From Rhypophila decipiens (lineage: Eukaryota; Ascomycota; Sordariomycetes; Sordariales; Naviculisporaceae), in the NCBI GenBank assembly GCA_033297075.1, contig MU858102.1, positions 140,462 to 204,461 on the forward strand: 64,000 bases of DNA, in the 5' to 3' direction. The notes under the pieces are model-generated. The model was not told where the DNA came from. It searched no databases and was given only the letters and a program-made list of their open reading frames with translations. Below, in pieces: positions 33,241 through 45,848 of the stretch (within the stretch, counting starts at the first letter, position 1; the number at the start of each line of letters is the position of its first letter). Made by a program: the position numbers and the translations under genes.

Positions 33241-35456
33241 ATGGACCAGGGACAACTTTTAATGCCAGAGTCAGCACTTCGAGCCGACACCAACACTGAA
33301 GCCGCACTCCCTCCCAGCGGTCAATTGCTAGTAGCTTCTGCCTGCGTCGATTGTGTACGTTACCATCCGTTCTAATACACTGTTGCCTTATTGCTTTCAT
33401 CTGCCCCCTCATTAACCACAGCAGTATCGGCAACTTGCCTGCAGAGAAGCCGACACCTCAAATGCGATGGGGTTGACCCATGTTCACGCTGCAAGAGAGA
33501 GACTCGAGAATGCAGCTACGTCCCATCGCGCCGTGGATGGAAAGATTCCTCCATTGCAGCCCTATACATGGAACACATGCGAACGAGCAGCGCCACACCT
33601 TCTGACACCTGTATTAAACCAAGACTCAGCACGTCCGAGGTAGATCGGTTAGAACTTCTGTTTAGTATCAATCCGAAACCGGGATCAAGAATCAAGTCCT
33701 CGTTGGCAGAGGAGCTCAGAGTCGAGGTCCCACGGATCAATGTCAGTATTTATCTCCTACACTCCCGGCGTGGAACAACTTCTCACCATCTTTACAGAAC
33801 TGGTTTCAGAACAGGCGGGCCAAAGAGAAACAGCAACGAAAGGAGCGCGGATACCAGATGACTATCCCACAGGAAACCGGAATGGATGAGAAGAACACTG
33901 TCCAATTCCCGGGCCGTTCTCCGCCGTCTTCAACCTCTGATCGGCCCTTTACCAGGGGATTTGTCTCCCGTCATACCGTCGCCTCCGAGGGGGGTCCTGA
34001 CGTGAAGGAAGAAACTGTGGCTTGTCTAATAAACTACTTCTACAGTCTCATGGGACAGTGGTACTTTAGCAGACCAGCGCAGTTCTGGACTCGTTACCAC
34101 GGCGGGCCCACTCCGAAGAGCCATGGGCAGGAATCTCCAAGCCCGGGGAAAGGCACACAAACGACAAACGGGGATCGCCTGAGACCCTTTGGATGGGCAG
34201 CCGAGTCAAACTCCAACCCGGAGCGACGACGGTTTAATCGTGATGAAGAAGACTCTGAGGAGGAAAGAAATCACAAGAAACCCAAGCTCAAAGAGAGAGA
34301 CAATGCCAGATCGGCACAAAGACTTGCATGTCCATATTTCAAGAAGGACCCTACACGATATCAACAATGGCGCTCATGTCCTGGGCCGGGTTGGGGCACC
34401 GTTCATCGAATGAGGTGAGAACGAAGTCAAGCCCGGGCCGTTCAGGCATCAATCGGCATTTACAGTCACAACGTGACACTAACTTTTTCACACAGGGAGC
34501 ATCTCTATAGATGCCACGTATTACCTCCAAGTTGCCCACGGTGCCACAAAACCTTTGAGGACGAAAAGTCGAAACTAGAGCACTTCGTCACGCCGGAGTC
34601 TTGCTCGGTCCGAGATCAACCATGCGTCCTCGAGGGTCTTGACCCTGCCACTCACGAACTACTGAAAAGCAGGAAGCTTCTGCAGGGGCAGGATACCGAG
34701 GAAGCGAAGTGGCGAGCAGTTTACATTGTTCTTTTCCCAGGAACTGAGGAGAAAGACATACCCAGTCCATGTATGTTGCACAATGCAAAAAGCTTTCGCA
34801 ACGGTTTGGCGAGAAAATGCGCTAAGAACCAGCACTTTCCAGATTATGAATACGCCGGCACCACGACCCGTGACAAGCATCCATACGATACGGATTCACC
34901 TGAGCTCACAAGATACGAAGAGTTCCTCAAGGCCGAGCTCCCACCAGAAGTAGAGAGGAAGCTCACCGCCAGCATCGGGGCAGTTTTAAGGGCTGGTGGG
35001 AAGATTAGCAATACCCAGATTGAGGTGTTGAAACAAGAGGTGGTGACCATGGTTCGGGATGCCCAGCTTGAGTTATTCCGGCTTTATTGTCAGACAGGAG
35101 AAAAGGCAACGATCACTCGAAGAAATAAAGACCCCGAGCAGACTCAGGAATCAACAACTACCACCATGGCAGAGGATGCCGGGCTTGCATTTAGGTCACA
35201 ATGGCACTCGCTGCAAAGTGACGGCAAGACTATGGCTCCTGTTCCGGAGAAGGGCCTGGACAACGATCTAGTGAATGACTCGGAAGCGAACTGGGTCTTC
35301 ATACCGCCAGACGGCTATCACAGCTTTACAGGCTTCGATGGCATCCTCTTCGACCTTGGCGCTTTTGAAACCGGCATAGAGGCAACGGTGTCATCGAGTG
35401 GGAGTCTCGATTGGGAAATGGCTATGAACGGTGCTTCCAACTTACATGTGCAGTAA
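33241..35456 (+). CDS. Transcription factor with Zn2Cys6, homeodomain and C2H2-like modules
   Basis: Five exons (33241-33354, 33445-33741, 33798-34414, 34496-34770, 34843-35456) give 638 aa. Residues 35-61 form a canonical Zn2Cys6 cluster (C-x2-C-x6-C-x5-C-x2-C-x6-C) with RSRHLKCDGVDPCSRC; intron 1 lies inside it, right after the second Cys. Residues about 98-152 are a homeodomain: LELLFSINPKP, then the recognition helix NWFQNRRAKEKQ, split by intron 2. Around 315-365 comes the fungal CPYFKKDPTRYQQW...HRMREHLYRCH...CPRCHKTF zinc module. Intron 4 (72 bp, GTATGT...CCAG, stop-free) is spliced because joining gives IPSPYYEYAG and removes an odd insert. Basic KKPKLKER near 300 is a possible nuclear signal. 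The C-terminus has acidic/aromatic activation-like sequence. Regulatory targets are unknown. Confidence 0.87.
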
Positions 35457-36045
35457 CTCACCTCCGTAGCTTTTACTTGAATTCTAGAATTACAGCTGGT
35501 TTTTCAGTGCTTTACCTGTATCGCTGTCAACGTTGAGAAGTGGATTACTCGCACATCGACCGGTTTCAACGGACCTAAGAACCTGCCCAGCTATTCTCAA
35601 GTGGGCCGGCCTTGAGAAGAGATGATCCACCTGGAACACTTCACCAGATCAGAGCTCAAGACGCTTCTCAATCCCATTACTTCCTATGCCTATTCACTTT
35701 CCGTCTTGTACTAAGATTTTACTGTTTTACTTCATATAAGGCACCAGTCCCACACATTCTAGCTTCGAAGAAGAACGTTCGACCAATTAGTCTCAGAATT
35801 ACTCGGCATTATTGTATCTGCACGTGGTCTTGTTCCTTGTTCTCCCAGCGTTTAGATTACGTTTGCCGCGCCTTCCAACCGTTACGTATAGAACTCTAAG
35901 CCACCCCAGTCCATTTGGAAGTTCAATTACAACAGGATGAGGAGATGGGTCATTTCTACTCACGAATGGCGTCCCGGGTCAGAAGGTCGTGGTAAGTGTA
36001 ACTGTGGCAGACGGATGGTTCACTGTTCTTAGTAGTGTTTTTTTT
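35457..36045. other. Intergenic region, no gene recognised
   Basis: 3' flank of the transcription factor. A T-run lies at about 36036-36046. No gene is seen. Confidence 0.4.
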
Positions 36046-37730
36046 TTAATCATCCTCCTCCATCTCCGTCGCTTGCGCTATCTGCGCGGCCCATCTACGG
36101 TTGTCCGCCCAGAAGCTTTCGTACAAACCGCCCTGTTTAATCCTCGGCATCAGAGAACCAGCCGTCATCCGTCTGTTATCGCTGCCTCTAGATGCTGCCC
36201 CCGAAGGTTGGGGTACTGAGTAGTCTTCAATCCTTCGTCTCACCCGATGTCCCTCTTCTCCCCACTGTCTAGAGTACTCGCTGGATGAGACATCAAACAG
36301 CCCCTCGTCAAACTCACCCCTGGCCGTCCCGGGTGTTCTGATCGTCTCTTCTGAGTCGTTGAAGGTGCGGAACATTCACTTCTGTGGGGAGCCGCTCCTA
36401 CTGGCACTCTAGAAGGATGGCCTCTGGGTCGGCGGGACGAGATCCTACTAGCTGAACCTCGGACCACGGAAGGACAATTTTACAAACGAGCTAGAGAAGT
36501 ACAAGGGATTGTTTGCCCGCTACCTTGGTGCCAAGGTGTATCGTAGACAGCTGTAGGCCCAAGGCATCGTCCGAGAAGCAAAGGAAGATGGGCAGGAAGG
36601 CCTGGTAAGGTTAGCTAGCTGGGACAAAATATGACGGCTGGGGGCGGGGATAGGGCGCTGTTCGTCTTACCGTAGGGCTCCCCTCGGGGCACAGGCGCGC
36701 AGACTCAGCGCGCAGGCAGTCAAGGGTCTTGATGCCGTGGGTGGGCATGATGTTGCCTAGCTGGAAGTCGCGGAACTCGCCGAACGGGAACTTGGTGTCC
36801 TTAGGGCTTGTTGCAGAGAGGACGAACCAGATGTGCCGAGGATTGATGCCGCAGTCGATGAGGAACATGTAGGCATTAAGAGTATCCGCGGGATGGATCA
36901 CCGCTGCGAGCGGGAGGCACTTGTTCTTACAGTCGTCGAAATGCTAGAGGGGAGGGGACCGGAAGTAGCCCAGTGTAGTGTAGGCGTTCATCTTCCGGGA
37001 CACGCGGTGGCACTCTCTCAGCACCTGGTAACCGCGCTCCAGAGAATTGTAGTCCTCGATATGGGATACGATGGCGGACAGGAACCCAACCTTAGTAAGC
37101 AGCACAAGGCCTGGGTTGAACGCTGCCTCGAGGCGGTGGAGGTCGATGATGGTTCGACTGTTGCCGCCAGGGCGGGGGTCTGACTGATGACTACCTTAGG
37201 AAGATCGGACCCCCACCACAGCTATTACCGCGAGACGGTTGCGGCTGGCTTCCCTGTTCCGTGCGCATACTATTGGCTTGTGGCCTGGTATACATCCAGT
37301 CCCCGGCGCGTAGGAAGTTGCCTCCCGTTACTATGCGAGATGGGGCAGAAATACAAGAGTGGGACTGGGAGTCTCTTCTCGCCCGCCAAATGGCCAGCAA
37401 CAACTCCCAACATGCTCCGCCGACAGGACCACGCGCCGGGTGACCGAGAACAACATCCGCATCCACAGTCGGTATTGAGGCGGCTCCGATATCACTGGTG
37501 TCAACGAGGACGACTCAGTCGGGAGCTGGAGGAGCTGGTAGCACTTCGCGAGGAAAAGAGGTAATGGGAGACCGTCGGGGGGCAAGTCCGTTGATATAGA
37601 CTGCTGTCATGCATTTTCGTTTCCTGGCGTGGAGGAAGGACTGTATGTGGTCGTCCAAAGCCACCTTTGTCTCCTCGTCGATTACAGTATCATTCACTGC
37701 CCAAGTTTTGTATTCTCCCTCTACCATCAA
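36046..37730 (-). pseudogene. Decayed gene of unknown family on the minus strand
   Basis: Several minus-strand pieces read like protein but lie in different frames and carry stops. From the right: 37730-37515 (MMVEGEYKTWAVNDTVIDEE..., RKRKCMTAVYINGLAP), a piece at about 37520-37390 (YRLWMRMLFSVTRRVVLSAE), then 37181-36611 (HIEDYNSLERGYQVLRECHR, one internal TAG near 36943, then LIDCGINPRHIWFVLSATSP). A plausible intron remains (donor GTAAGA near 36670; GCTAAC branch and CTTACCAG acceptor near 36605) leading to a short tail, and 36375-36046 (IRTPGTARGEFDEGLFDVSS) may be another exon. I do not recognise the family; there are no terminal repeats or integrase/transposase motifs. It is most likely the relic of a single-copy or accessory gene. 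Confidence 0.4.
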
Positions 37731-39541
37731 ACGTCAAACTCCCTCTACCGTCTTGCCCAATTTAGTGACTCTATTACCAGTATAGTCTCTTGTCTTTGTC
37801 TCTCCTTTCTCTTTTCTCCAGACGTCCGTACCGAAAGTCTTAGATCTTTGTTTAATCATCTCTTCAAACAAGCACACTCTTCAGAATTGTGAGTTGGGCT
37901 AAATAGCTTTGATTCACTACAAAGAGGTCAGTATAGCCGGTTTTTATTTCACTAATAAAAGGGAAAAGGAAGAAAGCGATGTGCGTCCGGACAGTCCTTT
38001 CCCTTGGCCAACTTGCACCCAGTACACGTCCCAGAGAATCCCATGTCTTCCTTGACCATAGCCACTATCGCCTCCTTGGTGCCGCTTGTTCTACCAAATT
38101 GCCACACTATGTTTATGACCTCATGTTTATTCCCACAACGATTCAACAACCGTTTGCGAGTGGTCCCCTCCCTAGGTGTTGTTTGGGCGTCAGTTCCTTA
38201 TGCTAGGGGAGGGCTGGTTGTCAGGGGATTTTTGCTGGAAGGGCCTTGGCTGGTGGATGTGTGAAAAGAATGGAGAGTATTGATGTTGATGATTCATAGG
38301 TAATGAAGAATGAATAGTTGTGTTGTTGGCGACAGAGTTGAACTTTTGATTGCCATCGATCTAGTAACGGCCTCCTCCATCATGGCACCGTAGGCTTGGT
38401 CGTCTTCTTCGTCGTCGCTGTAGCGTACAATCAAGTTGTACACAGAGGCTCGCTCGGTTTTCCGTTCTCTCCATATGTCGTCCTACCCCAAAACCAAGGT
38501 TGACAACCTGGTGATACTGCCATGCATGCGGCGATGATGTGGTTGTGCTTCCTCCGCATAATCAACGGCTGCTGTATGACACATATTTCCGTGGCAAAGG
38601 TAGTGAAACTGAGCCCTGCGAATTCTCAACGATTTGGTTGGGCCGGAGAAAATATTTCATTTAGTAGTACGACGCCTGTCATATCGTTGTCAGTGTTTAA
38701 GAATGTGCTCTCATCACGAGGTTGATGCTCCCCCTTCGGACATGAACCTCCTACAACCTAGTGGCGGGAGATCTCGGTTCACAGTGACATATCGTCGGTT
38801 TTGGGTTTTGGGTAGTGTTGTAGACATGCTCTACTTTTGACCCGGGCACCACGGTGAAAAATGCGGGTCCAAGTGAAAGAAGACAAAGCGATGGCAAGTA
38901 AACAAGTCCATGACGGCTTGAAAAGGGGGCTGTTGAATATATAAAGTCATCGACAATTTAGCGTTCAAGCTGCCCACTTATAAGACGCCTAAATATATCC
39001 AAAACGTCACCCTGTGACCCCGGTGCCGAGGTAACATTCCCCGGATCCACAGTCCAAGTCACATCCAAGAAGGTTTAGTCGCTCTTATCAAGCTTTTCTC
39101 CAAGTGCTTATTCCCGTATCCGTATGCAGAATGCGGGCCCGACGCCCGTCAATTCGGCAGAGACGTTCAGAAAGTTTATGTCGTTTTTTGGGTTTGGGAA
39201 AAATTCTGAATACGCCATCCGACAAAGAAAATTTGGGGAAACTGGCCCCGATCCTTCCTGTCCCTCTTCCGAACTTCTTAGGAAGAAGACGCGGACCGGC
39301 GATTCCATCGGACGCACGAGCAAGAACCCCGCTTAACAACTCGACTTGGTGCCATTCTCGAGTTCCTGTTAACGGAGCAAAACGACCGGCCGTTTCTGGC
39401 GCCATTTTAGCTCCAAAAGTGTTTTCTGGGAAGTGTCAACGATCCAAGAGACATCACTTAAGTTCAAGACCCAGACCCAAACTTTGCCACACAGAGCCGG
39501 TTCAACTCAGTTGTGTGAAAGTGAGCAGCCATTCAGTGAGC
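37731..39541. other. 1.8-kb intergenic region upstream of the MFS gene
   Basis: No supported gene. ATATATAAAG at about 38937-38946 is a possible TATA element. The frame of the MFS gene stays open upstream of its chosen start back to about 39104. Confidence 0.4.
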
Positions 39542-41209
39542 ATGACAGACCGCAAACAAGGGGCCTCCTCGCCCTCCATCTCCGAGGTGAAACCACAATC
39601 ACAAGCACAGGAATCACCAGTCAACTACAATGTCGACCGATCATGGGAGTGGGACTCTGAAAAGACAGTCACCACAGCAGACGCAGACGAGATCAACCGG
39701 GCCACGCCAGACAACACCCATACCAAAAAGCGCACAAGAGGTGGAAATGGAAACGAATCAGACCTCACAGACTTTGCCGCGGCATCTTCAGACCCAGAAA
39801 ACGTGGTTCCTCCCCCCAAGGACAATGACGGCAACCCCTCCCAAATCCCCGACGGCGGCAAACAAGCCTGGCTGGTAGTCCTCGGAGCCTGGTGCGTCTC
39901 TTTCTGCTCCTACGGCTGGATAAACAGCATAGGCACCTTCCAAGAGTACTACCAGTCCGGTCCGCTCAAGGAATACTCCGCCTCCCAAATCAGCTGGATC
40001 CCCTCGCTCCAAATCTTCTTCATGTCCTTTGTGGGGCCGGTGATAGGACGCGTCTATGACCGCTACGGTTTGCGATGGTTGATGGTCGTCGGGTCGGTGA
40101 TGCATGTTTTCGGGCTCATGATGGCTAGTCTCTCGTCCAAGTATTACCAGTTTATGCTCTCTCAGGGTGTTTGCAGTGCTATTGGGGTGGCGATTTGCTT
40201 TTTGAGTGCGATTAGTGTCATCACGCAGTGGTTTGATAAACGAAGGGGACTGGCGTTTGGGACGCTGGCTACGGGGAGCTCGCTTGGCGGAGTGGTTTTT
40301 CCTATCATGTTGAGTCGGTTGATAGAGACGGTTGGGTATGGCTGGGCTATGAGGGTTAGTGCCTTCTTGATTCTGGCGCTGCTGTGTGTTGCGAATTTGA
40401 CGCTCAGGACGAGGATTCCTCTACCGTCCTCGAAGGCTAAGCTTTCTGGTAGAAACAAGGAGGGTCTAACAGCGGTTGTGAGCGGTCCTTCGGGCGCTGG
40501 TGGGTCGATTCGCTCGGCGCAGGGGAGGAGGAATATGTTGAAGCCGTTTCGCGAGACGCAGTTCTTGCTCCTCCTTGTTGGCTTGTTCTTGGTTCCGTTT
40601 GGGCTGTATGTCCCGATCAATTATATGCCTGTTGCGTCAAAAGGAGCGGGTATGACCACAGACATGGCCCAGAATATGGTGGCCATCTACAATGGTGCCA
40701 GGTATGTGTCTGCTCTGTTCGGTTTGTTTCTTTCTCGAGGGCCTTGCTAACTGGTCGGGTATAGTGCCGTTGGCCGCTTCTCCTCGGGCTTTATTTCGGA
40801 CAAGGCAGGAAGGTACAATGTCTTTTGTATATGCTGCTATATCGCGGGGATACTCATCTTGGGTATGTGGGTGCCGGTCTCTGAAGCGCTTCCCAACGCC
40901 GCAGCCGTTTCCATCGCCTTCGCCGCAATGTTTGGCATTTTCTCTGGAGGATATATCAGCCTGATGGCGTCTCTTGTTGCGGCAATTTCGCCCTTGGAGG
41001 AGATTGGATATCGGAATGGGATTACCTTCTTTTTCTCGGCCATCGGGGGGTTGACGACCAACCCCATTGCAGGAGCCATTCTCGAGGCGGGCGGTGGGAA
41101 CTGGGTCGGATTGAAGACCTTTGCTGGCGTGTTTATGATTGCCGGGACGACGTTTACTCTGGCTGTGAGGATTCATCGTGTCGGTTGGGGGTTGACAAAA
41201 GTATTTTGA
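39542..41209 (+). CDS. Major facilitator transporter, monocarboxylate-permease type
   Basis: Two exons, 39542-40701 and 40765-41209, give 534 aa; the intron has a GTATGT donor, a TGCTAAC branch site and a GTATAG acceptor. The first about 100 residues are hydrophilic and cytosolic, then DGGKQAWLVVLGAWCVSF opens the first of about 12 membrane helices. Family signs: GTFQEYY after helix 1, the motif-A-like GPVIGRVYDRYGLR between helices 2 and 3, QWFDKRRGLAFG, GSSLGGVVFPIM, and GRFSSGFISDKAGRYN in the second half. This is the MCT-like subgroup of fungal MFS proteins, many of which have no assigned substrate. The start is chosen because residues upstream (39104-39541, in the same open frame) are basic and unlike the family's N-termini. 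Confidence 0.87.
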
Positions 41210-43016
41210 CTGTTACCAAACTGGGAGCTTGGTAATATTTGATTTTGTCCACTTCTACTGGCGGCTCGTGCGAATGGAGTTGACGTGAAGGAGCTTACCT
41301 AACAGTGAATTAATGGGATCATGTGGAATTTTGTTCCCGCTGTGCCCCATGGCCGCGCCTTCCCAGGGAGGGGCAGCACAGGTCTTTGTTAGAAGGAATT
41401 ATGGTGTCCGCCACGATTGGGAAGGGAGGAGCTGCAGTGCTGCACAGCTGTGAGCCAGCCTCAACCTATGAAACCTGTCCAGGATTGCAGACGGATATCA
41501 TCGGGCAAGGTATAGAGAGACTGATTAATAAAACATACTCTAAAGACTGAGAAGTTCGGAAAGCCATCAAAAACTTCGAGGGTTCAACTGATTGAATCAC
41601 GACCCAAGGTCACACTGTGGCATCTCACTACACCATCAACCTATAACCCGCCATACAGGTGCATACCAGAAACTTGTTTCTCAATCTCGCGGCCGCTGGT
41701 TGTTGTCGAATAGGCCTAGCCTTTGTGTGATGCATATCCTGGGCCTCCGTAATACCTATTACGTTCGTTCCTGTCAATCTCACTGTTCCAAGCCTGGCTA
41801 GCCAGATCCAGGACAAGCAAAGTCCGAATTTGGATGAAAAGGAGGTTGGCACAGACCCTGAGTAAGTCCTGACCAAGGCTCGGACTTAGCCCACTGCACC
41901 TCCTCGGACCACAGATTTCACACCCTCGCAGGGTAGGAACGAAGAAAATCGAGACACGAGATTCCACGTGGGATGCATGGTCGCGGATCCTCCCGTCCAA
42001 CCCGTGGTGCAGAAACTGGTTTAGACCAAGCCCCAAAAACGACGTGCATGCCCAGATGCAAGTCACGATGCTACCCCGGCCTCTAGCCTTATTACATCAA
42101 ATCACTGGGAAGGATCGTGATGCCAGTTTTCCCCTTGTGCTTCTGGAACTTTTGCCCTGTCTTCGGCGATAAAAGCAAGTGGAGTGTCATCTGCTGTGGC
42201 ATCTGTGCTCGCATTGAGCAATGGTTTTGGGAGACAGCTCTGGAGTCTAGGGATAACCACCGCTATTGCTGTGATGGTGTTGATAGACTGGTTACACGAC
42301 ATATAATATCCTGATACCTTCCCTTCATTCGGCGTGCCTCGTGGATCAGCACTTTACATACGCCGCATCTGCACACATTTGAACTTCTGCCACCTTTCGG
42401 CCCCCATCCCTCCCAAATCAACACGAACCCAGCAACGACCCGTCGGACCCGACTCTGTGGTTCCCGACTAAAGCCAAGTCTTTTCGCCACATAAAAAGCA
42501 AGCTGAGACCTTTTGTTACAGATTCCACGTGGGAACCTCTTACAGAACTTCACACTCTGTGCTCTCCTTTGGCAGTTGATGAGAATCAATCTTTCAGCTT
42601 CAACAGGCATTTTATTCAAGAAGAGGGTCATCCAAAGTAAGTGCTCAATTCATGTCATCGCCTCCTCCCCGCCCAACCTACAGTGATCTCTCTCTTTTTG
42701 TTTACCATCAAGGGAGTACGGACGAAAACTTGCTCGGCTGCTAACTGTATCGATAACAGAGAACTATGATGTAACTGACCGCTGTGTCCGCCATGTGTCA
42801 GTTTTCTGGTTCCTTCCTTTTCTGAGTGGGTTCAGATTCCGAATGTCAGTGCCAGTGGATCCTTTTGAGAGGAACTACCGTACCAGGGGCGCTGGCAGAC
42901 ACCGTTGTGAACAACCGTCCGAATTGACACTAAGGTACCTGCCTCACCTTGGAGGTCCCAAGCTCCGTCCCGCCACACCGAAACAACGATTACACCGGAA
43001 CAGCCAACGCACAAAA
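41210..43016. other. 1.8-kb intergenic region
   Basis: 3' flank of the MFS gene and upstream region of the rhodopsin-like gene. Only short frames without domains are seen. Confidence 0.45.
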
Positions 43017-44652
43017 ATGGCCGTCCAACTCGACAACTTTAATACGGAGCAAAAGCGCCAGTATGTGGTCGCGACGGTGGCCATTGGCCTGGTGCTCTCC
43101 AATACCTCCTTCCTTCTGCGGGTCTGGATGAGGCTGGCCACGGTAAAAAGGCTTACACTGGAGGACTGGTTCATGCTTGCCGGGCTCTTCCTCAGCTATG
43201 GCACTGCGGGTTGCCTTATTTACGGTTTGTTTGTCCGCCCCTTTAATCGCGTGAGTTGGCTAACCACAAGTCCTTGTTGCTAGGTCTTTCAACCGGCCTT
43301 GCGCAGCCTTTTGGCAGTCTGACCCCCGAGGAGCGGCGGGGATTTTTGCTGGTGAGTACCTTACGCTTGCCTCTTTGGCAACATCATGAAATACTAACAG
43401 AAGTAAATCCAGAGCATATGGATCATCCAGGTACAACTGTGCGCCCCATTAACCTTGGCCAATCTTTGCCAACTAACACATTCAACTCGACACAGAAATT
43501 CCAACCACCCACCCTATTCTGCATCAAAGCTTCGATCCTGATCTTCAACGCACGCATTTTCAAGACGCGTACCTTCCGCCGCGTCTCGTGGGGAGTCGGG
43601 ACCTTTACGCTGCTCTGGACGATCGGCTCCTTCTTTGGAACCATCTTTCAATGCAGCCCGCCCTCTTTCTTCTGGGACAAGTCCGGCGGTCCCAAGAGCG
43701 GCAGTTGCGTCTCTAATACTCTTCTCACCATCGGCCTCACCAGCGGTGTTGCCTCTTGCATGGGCGATATTATCATTTTTTTGATGCCGATTCCTCTGCT
43801 GCGCAAGCTGAAGATTGACAAGAAGACGAGGATGGGACTGATTGCTGTGTTTACGGTTGGAATATTGTGAGTGGATTGCATCCTGACGTCCCAGCCGATA
43901 ATACGATACCTTTATAAACCGGTTCCGCCGCGCTTCAGTTCAATTTACTGACAAGACCAACCAGCGTTGTGTTTACAAGCTTCATCAGATGGATTGCGCT
44001 CCTCGGTGCTCCTCGAGACGGATTCAACTGTGAGCAAAACCGTCCAACATGCGATACCCCATGATCGCGCTTTGTTATCTAACTTGCACCCCAAAACAGC
44101 TAATCAAGTCCAAGTCGGTGTCTGGACCTACCTTGAATTGTCCATCGGAGTAACATGCGCCAATCTCCCTTTTCTCGCGCCTCTGCTAGGCTGCGTCGGA
44201 CCTCGCCGGTCAAAATCGAGCAAATATTACTTGCGAAATCGCGGCGGGATACCCAACAGCCATACCGCGTCGCAACCACGCGATCAGCAGCAACCTCCGC
44301 CTCATGATGAAAGTAAGAGACACTTAACCAATCTTGATGGTCATCACCATTCCGGGGGCACCAGTCAGTGCTAACTGAGAACGACTCAGCTCTCGCGAAA
44401 CCTAGTCGACCTAGATTTAGTAATGGAGATGGATTTACCAGATTGTACGACAGTATATCTCTCTCTTCATTGGATAGACAAATGGATGATGCCACCAATA
44501 CGGACATGGACAACAACAAGATGCGTGAAAGCGACGGCACGGATACTAAGAATCTCCTGGCCGGCAGCAAGGACGATATCGAAATGGGGTCCATGATTCC
44601 ACAGCCGGGGAAGGTTCACTTTGGCGGGCAGGGCGGTGGGCATTTCAGATAA
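43017..44652 (+). CDS. Rhodopsin-domain seven-helix membrane protein (fungal integral membrane family)
   Basis: Seven exons (43017-43224, 43284-43351, 43413-43430, 43496-43866, 43965-44029, 44100-44312, 44390-44652) give 401 aa; all phases close. The N-terminal third has the LRVWMRLATVKRLTLEDWFMLAG segment of the fungal 'rhodopsin domain' family, later FCIKASILIFNARIFKTRTF, a conserved Cys region (FQCSPPSFFWD), and DIIIFLMPIPLLRKLKIDKK. The last about 130 residues are a hydrophilic cytosolic tail. Exon 3 is only 18 nt (SIWIIQ), flanked by a CTAAC branch site and a GTACAA donor. The family includes PTH11-related receptors and proteins near secondary-metabolite clusters; no light-sensing lysine is expected. 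Ligand and pathway are unknown. The start is the first ATG giving the family N-terminus; the open frame upstream to 42795 is Pro/Arg-rich and looks untranslated. Confidence 0.85.
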
Positions 44653-45848
44653 TCCTCGTCTCGGATATGTTTTTTTTCTTTTTCTTTTTTGCTAGGATGT
44701 CCGTAGTTGTTGCGGGGGAAATAATAGACCAGATATGATACTCGTGAGACTGCGGTCTCGGATGTAATTGGAAGATCGAGATACCCCAAAGAACAATAAT
44801 TGCTACGATGGTGATGCTACAACCCCAGTGCTCAAAAGGGCGCCAATACGTGAGATAGCGATGGATAGCATATCCATCGAACCTGTTTACAACAAGGGCG
44901 GGGAGCCACATCGGCGGCATCGCTGGGTCCAGCACAATTCGCACAATTCTCACTCTGACCACCAAGAGCGCCCCGCGGTTCCTGCGTGCCGATCACTGCA
45001 GTGTTGTGTTGACTCGGATGCAAAGCCTGAAGTCGTTGAGATGTCTAGACGACTCAGAAGATAGCCTATTCGTGCGTCAACACTACAGATCGACCTCACG
45101 CCTGAACAAGACAAAGAAACAGAATGGCGAAGGCAGCATCGAAGATGGGATGGAGGAGGGTATCGAGCTTTTGGCTCGCATTCCGGATCTGCCTTGCTGG
45201 GTTTAAAATCGGCTAGTCATCGTGGCCTTTGTGGCAGTGTTTCTCTGGGTTCTTCGTGGCGGATGAGCATTCTTTCGGCTAGTTTTGATAGCCTTTGTTC
45301 ATTTTGCCCTTTTCTGTTTGTTCTGGAACTTGGCGATAGCGTCTTTTGCGTTTTCCATGTCTGATTCGGGGACAAACAGGCCTCTCATATCCTTTCTCCG
45401 ATTCGCTTGTGGTCACACCTGTAACAGGCCGCACAGCGGCATTTCAATCCACTGCCGATGAATTGGGGCCATGTCGTCGTCCCGCACTGCAATTGGCACA
45501 TGGCCCCTTCGAGTCGTTCCATGTCCCCGACGTCAATTGAAGATAAGTCGTGATTTCAGCGATGTGACTCAAAGAGTGGGAACAGGGCGATGGCGGATGC
45601 GTCTTAGTCGTGCGGCTAAGAAGAACAAACTGAATCAATGGCAACAGGCAACCGAGTCTTTGGCTACTAAACGAATTGTTTCAGAATTATGGTATGCCAG
45701 TAGGCTACGTACTTGTCCTATCTACAAAAGTGGAACGGAGACGGATATCCCTGCATCCCGACACCGAAGCCGTCGCGTCGCGTAGTGTGTTCGGATGAAA
45801 TGCTTCATTACCAATGCTTCAGAACCAAGACGTGACCAGATATAAAAC
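44653..45848. other. Convergent intergenic region
   Basis: It begins with a T-rich stretch at 44669-44690 after the rhodopsin-like gene, and ends with the 3' flank of the potassium transporter. No gene is recognised. Confidence 0.45.

Noticed and set aside
36046..37730. Transposable element as the explanation of the decayed region
   Set aside because: No terminal repeats, reverse transcriptase, integrase or transposase motifs could be seen, and intron signals point to a cellular gene.
39104..39541. N-terminal extension of the MFS transporter
   Set aside because: The frame is open, but the sequence is Arg/Pro-rich and unlike the family; the ATG at 39542 gives the expected hydrophilic N-terminus.
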